A model generated the notes under the pieces. It was not told where the DNA came from, searched no databases, and was given only the letters and a program-made list of their open reading frames with translations. A stretch of DNA of 64,000 bases from QIAW01 sp035487295 (GTDB taxonomy: Bacteria; Acidobacteriota; Terriglobia; Terriglobales; Acidobacteriaceae), in contig DATHMH010000034.1 of the NCBI GenBank assembly GCA_035487295.1, forward strand, positions 153,132 through 217,131, in the 5' to 3' direction. Below are positions 1-9,098 of the stretch, piece by piece (positions within the stretch are counted from its first letter, which is position 1; each line of letters begins with the position of its first letter). A program made the position numbers and the translations under genes.

Positions 1-645
1 TTCGTGGCCATCGGGACAGCTTGTTCCTATCCGGGGTATCTCGAAGGTGAGCTTAAAGAAGACAATTTGTGGGATGGGCCACCGCATGAAACAGTAATCA
101 ACTATGGTCTTACCAAGAAAATGATGGCGGTCCAGGGCTGGGCCTACAAAAAGCAATATGGTTTCGATGCCATTCACTTGATCCTCACCAACCTCTACGG
201 GCCGCGAGATACATTTCAAATTGAACGGTCTCATGTCGTCTCGGCCCTTATCAAGAAATTTGTTGAGGCCCAACAAAGTAGAAAAGAAGAGGTAGAAGTA
301 TGGGGGACTGGAAAACCGATTCGTGAGTTCCTCTACGTCGAAGACTGTGCCGAAGCCATCATTCTGGCGGCGGAACGTTATTCGGATACCCTGCCGCTCA
401 ACATCGGATGTGGCAAAGGAACCAGCATCCGCGAATTGGTATCGAGCATCAGGGAGGTCACCGGATATGGCGGAAGGTTAGCCTGGAACACGTCAAAACC
501 AGACGGCCAAATGAAAAAAATCCTGAATGTTGATCGCATGAAGAAGGTTCTCGAGTGGGAGCCGCCAACAGATTTGCTTTCCGGTTTGAGAAAGACAATC
601 GAGTGGTACGCCGCCAATAAAGAACAGGCAGATTTGCGCTACTGA
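1..645 (+). CDS. NAD-dependent epimerase/dehydratase, 5'-truncated by window edge
   Basis: C-terminal ~214 residues of an extended-SDR nucleotide-sugar epimerase/reductase, closest in style to GDP-L-fucose synthase. The frame is open from base 1, so the N-terminal Rossmann half with the GxxGxxG motif lies outside the window; the GTG at base 4 is probably internal. Visible motifs are a Ser/Thr-Cys-x-Tyr-Pro loop near the start (TACSYPG), the catalytic Tyr-x3-Lys (YGLTK), and the substrate-side stretch NLYGPRDTF. The REFLYVEDCAEA segment is typical of sugar epimerases that act on NDP-hexoses. It is the first member of the polysaccharide locus, with 55 bases to the next gene. The family is well supported; the substrate is inferred only loosely. 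Confidence 0.85.
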   Translation, partial: FVAIGTACSYPGYLEGELKEDNLWDGPPHETVINYGLTKKMMAVQGWAYKKQYGFDAIHLILTNLYGPRDTFQIERSHVVSALIKKFVEAQQSRKEEVEVWGTGKPIREFLYVEDCAEAIILAAERYSDTLPLNIGCGKGTSIRELVSSIREVTGYGGRLAWNTSKPDGQMKKILNVDRMKKVLEWEPPTDLLSGLRKTIEWYAANKEQADLRY

Positions 646-700
646 TCTTTTTCAGATTATTAGGGCCGCGCACCTGAACTTCCTTAATCAAAGGTAAGAC

Positions 701-2545
701 ATGATTTCTATCATCACATACGGACGAAACGATAACTACGGTTTCAATCTAGCCAAGCGTACGGCAATGAGTTTCAATTGCCTTGCCGAAATCCTGACGG
801 AAGAAGACGAAATCTTTTTTGTAGACTACAACACACCAGGGCACCTGCCGACCCTGCCCGAAGACATTTGGGACACGTTTACCGAAAAAGCCCGCCAGAT
901 TATCAATGTAATCCGGATTTCTCCTCAGATCCACCAGCAGATCAAGAAAGACTCTCCTCTTCCGATCCTGGAGAATGTTTCGCGCAACGCGGCCATTGTG
1001 CGCTCTAACCCCACTAACCATTGGATGCTTTCGACAAATCCAGACGTCTTGCTCGTGCTGGCATCCCGCTGGAATAACCTGCCCGAATTGTTGAGCACTT
1101 TGAAAGACAGTTTTTACGAACTGCCTCGGTTTGATATACCCGAGAGTGTGTGGAGTTCTGTCTCGCGTCTTGATCCGAGAGCCAACATGTCGTTACTAAG
1201 AGACTGGCTGATTGCCAACCGCGCTGCCGTTGCTGAGACTATTCCCGATCATCGCTTCCAAAAATTCTATCTATTCGATGCGCCCGGAGACTTCCAGCTC
1301 GCGCCACGCGAATACTTTTTTCTATGTCATGGCTTTGATGAATCGATGAATCTTTACTTTCACTCTGATTCCAACCTGGCCAAACGGATGTGGCTGCTGA
1401 ACGGAGGGAAAACCGACCATCTGTTGGATCATGCATGGGTCCTGCACCAGGATCACTATTTAAGTGGCGAATGGACTTCACGCGTCAGCGGCACAAAACA
1501 CAATGACCACATCAAGAAAGTGGTTCACGAGCACGAAATCGAGGCCAATGATTCTAATTGGGGTCTCCGGGACGTAGACCTCCCCATGTTTAATCTGGCG
1601 GAACGAATGGGAAAACGCCGGGAATTCTCCTTTTGCCAGTCGGTTGCCCATTCCAATGGAAGTCTGGCGTTGAGCCGGGAAGTCGACTGGACCATGCAGC
1701 CTACTTATAGATTGCACCACTACACGCCGGAATTGATTACCCTTTACTTGCGTGAGTTATTGCAGGTGATTACACCGCAATCCAAGATCGTTTATGTCGG
1801 GGAAAATGCGGCAACATTGGCACTTCTTCGAAAAACATGGTCAGAGATTGCCCCCGGCAGCCCGGAAATTGAAGATCTGGCCAAAATGGATCCCGGCCCC
1901 GGCGATATCGCTCCAGATGTGCTTCTGGCCGATTGTTTTTATGAACGCTCGGAGGCCTGGGAAAAGAGCATACGCTCTGCGCAAGACAGGATTTGGGAGC
2001 AGCATGAAAAAAAGCGACTCAGCGAGTATGAGGCTTACGACGAGTTGACGCGATTTGCAGACAATGCTGATTCCCTGATTCTCGAAAAGCGTCTTTTGCC
2101 CTTGTGGGAGAAGCAATTCCGCAAATTACGTATGCAGCCTGGAGCCTACGTCATTCTCATGGGTTGTAATACTTATGTAAATCTATTTGCCAGATTCCAG
2201 GAATCCATTGCCGGCCCTTGTGGATTGAAATATAGGGCAGGAATACTGATTGGATTGCACTCCATACTGCAAAAAATTAAGCTCCGGCTGGGCGCAGTGA
2301 ATGAAGAGGGAGTTGACATTCCTCGCCAGGACGTTGGTTTTATCCTTAAAGTCATTCTGGGAATGCGTTTTGCCAAACGGCAATTTTGCAAGAAATGGAT
2401 AGGACATGGCAGCGTCATGGGCTTGATTTACTTTCACCATGTCCGCCGCCGTATTCAAGAGCTAATCGACCGCCTTAATCTGAAGCCGCTTTACATTCAT
2501 CACCGGCTTATTATCATGCGCATTAACCCCCGGGACGCTTCCTAG
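701..2545 (+). CDS. Large glycosyltransferase-like protein (N-terminal GT-A-like domain, unknown C-terminus)
   Basis: 614 residues. The first ~250 residues resemble a GT-A glycosyltransferase: the start MISIITYGRNDNYG matches the first strand and nucleotide-binding loop, a FVDYNTP segment follows, and STNPDVLL sits where GT-A enzymes carry the DxD-like metal motif. A conserved-looking FLCHGFDE region follows. The C-terminal ~330 residues match nothing I recognise; they hold charged helices and no clear membrane segment or signal peptide. ATG start with AAAGG six bases upstream. It lies between an epimerase and a convergent membrane glycosyltransferase, whose 3' end overlaps its last 84 bases. 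A role in transferring a sugar to the surface glycan is inferred from domain and context; donor and acceptor are unknown. Confidence 0.6.
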   Translation: MISIITYGRNDNYGFNLAKRTAMSFNCLAEILTEEDEIFFVDYNTPGHLPTLPEDIWDTFTEKARQIINVIRISPQIHQQIKKDSPLPILENVSRNAAIVRSNPTNHWMLSTNPDVLLVLASRWNNLPELLSTLKDSFYELPRFDIPESVWSSVSRLDPRANMSLLRDWLIANRAAVAETIPDHRFQKFYLFDAPGDFQLAPREYFFLCHGFDESMNLYFHSDSNLAKRMWLLNGGKTDHLLDHAWVLHQDHYLSGEWTSRVSGTKHNDHIKKVVHEHEIEANDSNWGLRDVDLPMFNLAERMGKRREFSFCQSVAHSNGSLALSREVDWTMQPTYRLHHYTPELITLYLRELLQVITPQSKIVYVGENAATLALLRKTWSEIAPGSPEIEDLAKMDPGPGDIAPDVLLADCFYERSEAWEKSIRSAQDRIWEQHEKKRLSEYEAYDELTRFADNADSLILEKRLLPLWEKQFRKLRMQPGAYVILMGCNTYVNLFARFQESIAGPCGLKYRAGILIGLHSILQKIKLRLGAVNEEGVDIPRQDVGFILKVILGMRFAKRQFCKKWIGHGSVMGLIYFHHVRRRIQELIDRLNLKPLYIHHRLIIMRINPRDAS

Positions 2546-4786
2546 GTTTTTTTCTTTCTCTACATTCTGCTCCTGCAGGTTCGGGGCCGCTAGGCTCGGC
2601 GCAGCGGAATCTTTCGCATAAAGATCGACTATAAGGTCAGGATTACTATTGTAGTCACCGAAAAAATGATAGGTCTTGAGCAAATGGTAGGAGCTTCCGG
2701 GGCGGCGAACCCAGGTCGCAACAGCGCGGAAGTATGGATAATTCAGCGGGCTTACCATCCCCATGCCAAGAGCGTTAAATTTTTCAATATCCCCTCTCAG
2801 TAGAAGAACGGCTTTCGCAGGTTCTATGCACTCTCGCGCGTACTGTTCGGGCAGAGGAGATGCCATTGCGTCTAGGCTCACTACTGCAGGCAGTTCATCC
2901 TGCCGCTGGGGCATGTAATAGAGAAACGTGGACGGGCTTCCGTATTCGGGTGTCCACATGAAACTATCCTGATGAGAAAGAATTTTGCTCAAATCGTATG
3001 CTATTTGACGCATCACAATCTGGTTATAGGGTCCTTCTTGTAATTCCTGTCTGGACCATTGATGCAAATTTCGATAACCCTGGATTCCAATCAAGCTTGC
3101 ATAGACTAAGGCTGCCGAAACGAAAACCCATGACAACTTAGGTTTCCAGGCGGGCAAGGCAGTGATCGCGACTGCCATAGACTTCAATGAAAAAACCCAT
3201 AAGACCAAGTAACAAGGGAGAGCTAAAAAATAGTTCTTGGCAAGTGATGTCGAAACCAGGGCATAAAGAGAAATTCCAATCACCAGGTAACAGAGGAGCG
3301 GGCCGATACTCTCGGAATTTTGTTTTCTTCGAACAAGCAAAAATAAAAAAAAGGCCACGCCTGCAAACAACAACACCAACGCCAAAGTTCCCATGTGGGG
3401 GCCAAACAAAGTCCAATAGTAAGTAAGCTCGCTTTTCAGCGTAGCATGGGGATTGGAATACAGAGGCAGTTCTACCGTGAGCACATTCCGGATGTAGTTA
3501 AGAGTCATTGCCAATCCGCCGGCAAGTGCCCAAGGCAACAAGAGAACTATGAAAATTAATAATGCCCAGTCCGCCATCTGTAGAACATGCTTCAAATTAC
3601 GCCGATTAAGCACAAATACATAACCAGCGGCAACGCACCAGGCCAGCAACAGTGCTCCCAGGGCAGAACTTTTTGTAAGTATAGCCAGTGCAGCGCAAGC
3701 GCCGGAAAGTAATGCTGTTGTTTCATCCAAAGCATGGGCCCGTTCCACAAGAAGAACAACAGCACATAGCAGAAAAGCGGCAAACAGAAGATCAGGACGC
3801 AGATCGCTCAGATAGCCATGGCTAACATTATGGTGTCCTGTAGCTGCGGCCTGCAAATTTACGCTTACAGTCGGCAACATGGAGGTAAGAATTGCCGCCG
3901 CCCAAGCACCACCTGCTCCGATTCGGCAGCGCACCACCCAGAACACGGCCAGGCAAATCATAAAAGTCGGCCAGAATCGAGCCGCGTAGGATTGCCATTC
4001 TCCTTCACCAAACAACGCAAAGTTTAACACCATAAGCCCCTGCCACACCGGATAGCGGTTTCCAAATGTGACGCTCGCAAAAGTGACGGGATGCACTTTC
4101 CACAATCCGAGGTGGAGAAAAGCGTTTTTGGCGTCCAGCATGTACTGTATGCCATCGTAATAGGGGGGAAAGGCCAGCAATCCAATTTTGCGGGAGAAAT
4201 AAATATCCGTTGCCGTCACAGCCAGTGCCAGACAGAACAGAGAGATGATTTCTATTGGTGTTGGCCAATCCCAAGCCCGCGGGGCCTTCTTACCATACCG
4301 CAACACTCCACTCATAAAAGCCAAAACAATTCCGCCCGCACCCATTACCCGCCAGCGATGCAACAAAACCGCCACCAAACTCATGTGATGGGGGCTCGAC
4401 AATGCCCACATTAATGCCACAATCGTCAGGCTGATTCCGGTAAACATCGCAGCGGTCAATAAGATCCGGAGGCGCCGCGGGTAGCCCTGCACACGGTCAG
4501 GAGGAAAGAGGAAAGCACGAAAAAGTGATCGCAAAGATGATCCGGGTTCGGCCAACGCAATGAGCCGGCCATAGACGGCGAGTCGTTTTTTGGACGATCC
4601 AGCCAACCAACCAATCAGGATCAAGCCAATGCCAACGATAATTTTAGTAATCTTTAGTAGGCTGAACGGGAATGGACCACGTCTTAAATGTGCGGCACTG
4701 TAAGCGACGAGGATGGCCCCTAGAACAAAGCTAAAGAGCGAAATTATTTTCCACAGAAAAGTGTGTTGATCTGATGTTTGGCTCAT
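2462..4786 (-). CDS. Polytopic GT-C-type glycosyltransferase (ArnT/PMT-like)
   Basis: 774 residues with about a dozen hydrophobic segments, in the style of GT39/GT83 enzymes that move sugars from polyprenyl-phosphate carriers on the periplasmic face. After an N-terminal two-helix module (roughly residues 12-70) and a second pair of helices, the first large periplasmic loop carries YYDGIQYM, the position of the catalytic acidic residue in GT-C enzymes. A soluble domain of ~150 residues follows the last helix. The N-terminal module contains GPFPFSLLKITKII and is clearly related to the duplicated module of the gene at 11099-13399. It is the only leftward gene in this part of the locus and overlaps the 3' end of its convergent neighbour. 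ATG start with a weak ribosome site. Substrate unknown. Confidence 0.7.
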   Translation of the reverse strand: MSQTSDQHTFLWKIISLFSFVLGAILVAYSAAHLRRGPFPFSLLKITKIIVGIGLILIGWLAGSSKKRLAVYGRLIALAEPGSSLRSLFRAFLFPPDRVQGYPRRLRILLTAAMFTGISLTIVALMWALSSPHHMSLVAVLLHRWRVMGAGGIVLAFMSGVLRYGKKAPRAWDWPTPIEIISLFCLALAVTATDIYFSRKIGLLAFPPYYDGIQYMLDAKNAFLHLGLWKVHPVTFASVTFGNRYPVWQGLMVLNFALFGEGEWQSYAARFWPTFMICLAVFWVVRCRIGAGGAWAAAILTSMLPTVSVNLQAAATGHHNVSHGYLSDLRPDLLFAAFLLCAVVLLVERAHALDETTALLSGACAALAILTKSSALGALLLAWCVAAGYVFVLNRRNLKHVLQMADWALLIFIVLLLPWALAGGLAMTLNYIRNVLTVELPLYSNPHATLKSELTYYWTLFGPHMGTLALVLLFAGVAFFLFLLVRRKQNSESIGPLLCYLVIGISLYALVSTSLAKNYFLALPCYLVLWVFSLKSMAVAITALPAWKPKLSWVFVSAALVYASLIGIQGYRNLHQWSRQELQEGPYNQIVMRQIAYDLSKILSHQDSFMWTPEYGSPSTFLYYMPQRQDELPAVVSLDAMASPLPEQYARECIEPAKAVLLLRGDIEKFNALGMGMVSPLNYPYFRAVATWVRRPGSSYHLLKTYHFFGDYNSNPDLIVDLYAKDSAAPSLAAPNLQEQNVEKEKNLGSVPGVNAHDNKPVMNVKRLQIKAVD

Positions 4787-4992
4787 AACAATGTTACCGC
4801 ATGTCTTGGGAATGCGAATGCCTTTTTAAGCCGGCCGGGTTTATCGAGCAGAGTTGCCTCATTCAGCACGGTGAAAAGCATAACATTCTAGCCGACATTA
4901 AAGATCCCGTCAGAGACGAACTGTATTCTGCCAGTGGATCGAAGAGCTGGATGTTACATTTATTATATCGACCACTAGGAACAGATTTCGCC

Positions 4993-6033
4993 ATGGAGAT
5001 CAAGTTAGGAATCGTCGGCTGCGGATACGGCAAGAATGTGGTCGTACCTGCCTTCCGGGCGGACGCCCGCTGCCGGATCGTTGCTATTGCTGCCAACAGT
5101 GCAGATTCAGCCCGATTGGCGGCGACGCAATTAGGGATTGAGCACGCTTATGGCGATTGGCGCATACTGGTTGAAGATGCTGCGGTTCATGCAGTTGTTG
5201 TGGCGACGCCTCCTGCCGCACAGCCCGAGATTGTACTGGGCGCTTTGCGCTCTCAAAAGGCAGTCTTTGCAGAGAAGCCACTGGGTGCCGGAGTGGGCGA
5301 TGTGCGTGAAATGGCCAACAAGGCAGCGGCCAGCGGATTGGCCAACATGGTGGATTTCAACTTCACTGGAATCACGGCCTTCACTCTCGCCCGAAAAATG
5401 TTGCACAACGATGCCATCGGACCGATACGACATGTAGCCGTAAACTGGCAGACAGAGAGTTATACGAACCGAGCACGCCTGGAAAATTGGAAGTCCTCAG
5501 CTCAACTCGGGGGAGGCGCACTGTCGAATTTTGTTTCGCATTCCCTGCATTACCTGGAGTGGTTCATGGGCCCGATTACTGGGCTCACGGCACGCCTATT
5601 CCACATGTTGCATGACCCTCGTCCAGCAGACACTTCAGTGAGTCTGGCTATGGAATTTCGTTCTGGAGCCGCCGGCATGCTAAATATGAGCGCAGCCGCT
5701 TTTCCAGGTTCGGGACATAAGATTGAATTTTATGGGGAGGATGGCAGTCTTGCGCTGGAAAACCCGACCGGCGACTATATGCGCGGTTTTCGTGTATCGC
5801 ACTGCCGCCGTCCGGCGACAGAGATGGCCTTAGTTAAGGTCGACGATCCTGAAGAGAAACGCTGGGAGGATGGCCGGGTTTTGCCGTTATCTCGTCTGGC
5901 AAAGAATTTTTTCGACTGGATTGAGCTAGGCACACCCGCGCGGCCTGATTTCCGGGATGGCCTGCGAGTGCAGGAATTGATTGCGGCCGCACAGCATTCA
6001 CACCGGAGTGGCAGTTGGGTAAAGATTCCATAG
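4993..6033 (+). CDS. Gfo/Idh/MocA family NAD(P)-dependent oxidoreductase
   Basis: 346 residues. The Rossmann fingerprint LGIVGCGYGKNV is at residues 4-15, and the family signature Glu-Lys-Pro appears as FAEKPLGAG near residue 95. The C-terminal half is the alpha/beta substrate domain. I place the start at ATG 4993 because the Rossmann motif begins three residues later and total length then matches the family; the frame is open upstream to 4801, but that extension has no family character. Such enzymes oxidise or reduce ring hydroxyls of nucleotide sugars (for example 3-keto sugar formation), which fits its place before an epimerase and a sugar C-methyltransferase. The next gene starts 14 bases after its stop. 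The reaction itself is not deducible. Confidence 0.85.
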   Translation: MEIKLGIVGCGYGKNVVVPAFRADARCRIVAIAANSADSARLAATQLGIEHAYGDWRILVEDAAVHAVVVATPPAAQPEIVLGALRSQKAVFAEKPLGAGVGDVREMANKAAASGLANMVDFNFTGITAFTLARKMLHNDAIGPIRHVAVNWQTESYTNRARLENWKSSAQLGGGALSNFVSHSLHYLEWFMGPITGLTARLFHMLHDPRPADTSVSLAMEFRSGAAGMLNMSAAAFPGSGHKIEFYGEDGSLALENPTGDYMRGFRVSHCRRPATEMALVKVDDPEEKRWEDGRVLPLSRLAKNFFDWIELGTPARPDFRDGLRVQELIAAAQHSHRSGSWVKIP

Positions 6034-6047
6034 GAGCGAGGGGAACA

Positions 6048-7031
6048 TTGGCAAGTCAGCATTTTCTGGTCACGGGTGGCACCGGTTTTATCGGGTCTGC
6101 TATTACCAGTCGCCTGGTTCGAGAGGGTCATAGGGTCCGCGTCATCGATAACAATTCGCGGGGCGCGGAGCGCCGTCTCTCCGACATTCGTGGAGAGTTC
6201 GAATTGATCGTGGGCGATATCCGTGATCCCGACATTGTAAATCGTGCCGTCGAAGGGGTTGACGCAGTCCATCACCTGGCTTTTGTTAACGGAACGGAAT
6301 TCTTCTACAGCATGCCGGAAACAGTACTGGAAGTCGGTATCAAGGGAATGCTCAATGTCATTGATGCCTGCCAGAAGCATGCGGTCGGCAAATTATTTGT
6401 GGCCTCCAGCTCGGAGGTCTATCAGACCCCTCCCCGGATCCCGACCGATGAAAACGTACCGCTGGTGGTTCCCGATCCCATGAACCCGCGCTATTCCTAC
6501 GGTGGAGGCAAAATTATCAGCGAGTTGCTGGCCATCAACTTTGGCCGCAAGTACTTTGAGCGAGTCGTGATCTATCGCCCTCACAATGTCTATGGCCCTG
6601 ACATGGGTGGCGAACACGTCATCCCACAGCTTGCACTCAGGCTGTCGCGATTGTGCCAGAAGCATCCTCAAGGCACCATTCCGCTGCCTATCCAGGGAAA
6701 AGGCGAAGAGACCCGTAGTTTCTGCCACATTGAAGATCTGGTTCAGGGAGCCATGTTGGTTCAGGAACATGGGGCGCATCTCAACATCTACCATATTGGG
6801 ACCACGGAAGAAATAACTGTTGCCGACCTGGCTCATCGGGTCGCCGCTTGCTTCGGACGCAATATTGAGATCAAACCCGGTGAACTGACTGAGGGCAGCA
6901 CCCCACGTCGTTGTCCAGATATCCGCAAACTCGTTGCCTTGGGTTATTCCCCGCGTATTCCGCTAGAACAGGGATTGCCCGCGGTGTGCCACTGGTATCG
7001 AGACAATGCCGATAATGGTACAGTACAATGA
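6048..7031 (+). CDS. NAD-dependent epimerase/dehydratase (extended SDR)
   Basis: About 327 residues. N-terminal NAD motif TGGTGFIGSAI, catalytic Ser in VASSSEVY and catalytic YxxxK as YGGGK, followed by PHNVYGPDMGGEHVIPQ, the usual sugar-binding region of nucleotide-sugar epimerases/dehydratases. I prefer the TTG at 6048 because a GAGGGGAA ribosome site sits just before it and the protein then opens right before the NAD motif; an in-frame TTG at 6015 would overlap the upstream stop. It belongs to the 4993-13399 operon and probably epimerises, reduces or decarboxylates a UDP/dTDP-hexose with the Gfo/Idh enzyme upstream. Product unknown. Confidence 0.85.
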   Translation: MASQHFLVTGGTGFIGSAITSRLVREGHRVRVIDNNSRGAERRLSDIRGEFELIVGDIRDPDIVNRAVEGVDAVHHLAFVNGTEFFYSMPETVLEVGIKGMLNVIDACQKHAVGKLFVASSSEVYQTPPRIPTDENVPLVVPDPMNPRYSYGGGKIISELLAINFGRKYFERVVIYRPHNVYGPDMGGEHVIPQLALRLSRLCQKHPQGTIPLPIQGKGEETRSFCHIEDLVQGAMLVQEHGAHLNIYHIGTTEEITVADLAHRVAACFGRNIEIKPGELTEGSTPRRCPDIRKLVALGYSPRIPLEQGLPAVCHWYRDNADNGTVQ

Positions 7032-7075
7032 TGCGTCATAATTTATTCTGCAGGACAAGAAGGAGAGTTTTTTGA

Positions 7076-8341
7076 GTGAGTATTTCCGCATATGCCCTGG
7101 ATACTGGCGCTGAATCGAGCAAGGTGGTGTCTTCCTGTCAGGTGTGTGGGAATGGCGGTCTGAAGCCAGTGCTGTTTCTGGGCTACATGCCCCCGGTGAA
7201 CCAGATGCGGCTGATCGGTCAGGTGCCGGCAGAGCAGCCTTCCTATCCTACCAACCTGCTGTTTTGTGTAAAGTGTGAACTGGTTCAGCTCGGGCTTTCG
7301 GTGGATCCAAGAATTCTTTTTCCGCCAGGGTATCCGTATACCAGCGGTACCACGCGCATCTTGCGGGAGAATTTTGCGGAACTGCATCGTGAATCCTGCG
7401 AGATGTTAGGTCTGAAGCCGGAGCACCTCGTCATCGATATTGGTTCCAATGATGGGACGCTGTTATCTAATTTCAAAGAGCACGGCCACAAGGTGCTTGG
7501 CATCGAACCAACTGACGTTGGCAAACTTGCTCAGCAACGCGGCATTCCCACGGTAATCCAATATTTCAACCATGAGGTCGCGCGTAAAGTGCGCACCGAG
7601 CAGGGTGCGGCAAAGATTGTCACCGCTACAAACTGCTTCGCTCACATCGAAGACGTTCACGCAATTACTGATGGTATTGTCGAAATGTTGGGAGAGAAGG
7701 GTGTTTTTATCTCGGAGTCGCACTATTTGATTGGATTGCTTGATCGTTTGCAGTACGACACCGTTTACCATGAGCATCTGCGTTACTATTCATTGCACAG
7801 CCTGCGGCACCTGCTGGAGATGCATGGTCTTGAGGTGTTTCATGCCCGGCAAATTCCAACTCATGGCGGCTCGATACGCGTCTACGCAGCGCGCAAAGGC
7901 GATTATCCGGTTCGGGCATCGGTAGAGGAAATTCTTCGCGCCGAACCGCACGGTCCGGACATGTTGGAGCGCCTGCGGCGTTTCCGGCAAGAAGTAATGC
8001 TCTCTAAGTTGCGCCTGCTGGCCATCCTGGCCGACGTTAAATCAGGCGCGCGCGTGTGTGGAATCAGCGCTCCCTCTCGTGCAAGCACATTGGTCACCTA
8101 CCTTGGGCTTGATGACGCAATTGTGGACTATGTGGTGGAGATTCAAGGCTCACTTAAAATCGGCAAGTATATGCCGGGAACACTGATTCCAGTCGTGGAA
8201 GAGAGCAGATTATTTGAAGACCAACCTGAGTATGCCATCATCTTTTCATGGCATATCGCCGAGGAACTCGTGCCGAAGCTGAGAGAGCGCGGCTATAAAG
8301 GCAAATTTATCGTGCCACTTCCCGTACCCCGTGTCCTATGA
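7076..8341 (+). CDS. Zinc-type sugar C-methyltransferase (TylCIII/NovU-like architecture)
   Basis: 421 residues in three parts. The N-terminal zinc-binding module has two Cys pairs (CQVCG near residue 20 and FCVKCELVQL near residue 65). A central SAM Rossmann domain has VIDIGSNDGTLL near residue 124. A C-terminal Rossmann-like domain has GISAPSRASTL near residue 327. This order is that of the Methyltransf_13 / Methyltransf_23 / Methyltransf_14 family, which adds a methyl group to a ring carbon of dTDP-keto sugars to give branched sugars. GTG start at 7076, eight bases after AGGAGAG. The preceding oxidoreductase could supply the keto group such chemistry needs. The 3' end overlaps or abuts the next methyltransferase. 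Confidence 0.85.
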   Translation: MSISAYALDTGAESSKVVSSCQVCGNGGLKPVLFLGYMPPVNQMRLIGQVPAEQPSYPTNLLFCVKCELVQLGLSVDPRILFPPGYPYTSGTTRILRENFAELHRESCEMLGLKPEHLVIDIGSNDGTLLSNFKEHGHKVLGIEPTDVGKLAQQRGIPTVIQYFNHEVARKVRTEQGAAKIVTATNCFAHIEDVHAITDGIVEMLGEKGVFISESHYLIGLLDRLQYDTVYHEHLRYYSLHSLRHLLEMHGLEVFHARQIPTHGGSIRVYAARKGDYPVRASVEEILRAEPHGPDMLERLRRFRQEVMLSKLRLLAILADVKSGARVCGISAPSRASTLVTYLGLDDAIVDYVVEIQGSLKIGKYMPGTLIPVVEESRLFEDQPEYAIIFSWHIAEELVPKLRERGYKGKFIVPLPVPRVL

Positions 8342-8354
8342 GGCGCCCGATTTA

Positions 8355-9098
8355 ATGGGACAATGCAACGTGGTGACCGTACAGGATAAATCCAAGGAAA
8401 TCGAATTCTTTGACCAGCACGCGGCGAAGGATGATTACAATGTGTTCACCGATGCCGCCAGCCGCAAACTGGTTTCGAGCTTCGTGCAGTTAAGCGCTCT
8501 CCAACCTGGGGTCCGCGTTGCTGATCTTGGTTGCGGATCAGGCATATTCACCTCTCTTCTATCTGAGCGCGGATATGATGTCGTGGGCCTAGACATCAGC
8601 CCCAAGTTACTTCAGTTGGCGCGCGCAAAGTACCCCAAGATCGAATTTCTGGAGGGCGATGTGGAGGCATTACCGTTTCCAGCAGAAAGCTTCGACGGTA
8701 TTCTTCTGAGCGGCATCGTGCACCACCTTCCGGACCCAGAGCGCTGCGCGGCTGAAGTTTATCGCGTGCTCAAACCGGGCGGCCGGTTTGTGGCTTTCGA
8801 TCCCAACCGCCGCAACCCATTCATGTGGCTCTATCGTGACAAGGGTTCTCCTTTGTACAGCCCCAAGGGCGTTACCGAAAATGAGCGCCCCATTTTGTCC
8901 GAGCATGTAGCCCATGTGTTTGCCGCAGCAGGGTTTCAAGCCTCGACCAGTTATCTGGCAGGGTTATCGTATCGATATGTGGCCTCTTCATTGGCGCGCT
9001 TGGGGCTTCCGGTGTATAACTTTCTTGACAGCTTGATGTTCCGTCCGAGTTTCATGAAGCGATTCAGCCCGTTTGTACTGACTTTCGGAAACAAGTAA
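8355..9098 (+). CDS. Class I SAM-dependent methyltransferase
   Basis: 247 residues from ATG 8355. SAM motif I is VADLGCGSGIF and motif II-IV includes SGIVHHLPDPE, the UbiE/Methyltransf_11 type. The C-terminal ~70 residues are partly hydrophobic and resemble tails of glycan-modifying methyltransferases. A GTG at 8331 in the same frame would overlap the previous gene by 11 bases and cannot be excluded. The stop overlaps the ATG of the next gene (TAATG at 9096-9100), so translation is likely coupled. It probably O- or N-methylates a sugar or lipid-linked intermediate of this pathway; the acceptor is inferred from context only. Confidence 0.8.
   Translation: MGQCNVVTVQDKSKEIEFFDQHAAKDDYNVFTDAASRKLVSSFVQLSALQPGVRVADLGCGSGIFTSLLSERGYDVVGLDISPKLLQLARAKYPKIEFLEGDVEALPFPAESFDGILLSGIVHHLPDPERCAAEVYRVLKPGGRFVAFDPNRRNPFMWLYRDKGSPLYSPKGVTENERPILSEHVAHVFAAAGFQASTSYLAGLSYRYVASSLARLGLPVYNFLDSLMFRPSFMKRFSPFVLTFGNK

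Noticed and set aside
5775..6380. 201-codon leftward open frame
   Set aside because: Opposite two well-supported genes (Gfo/Idh and epimerase) and without family-like content.
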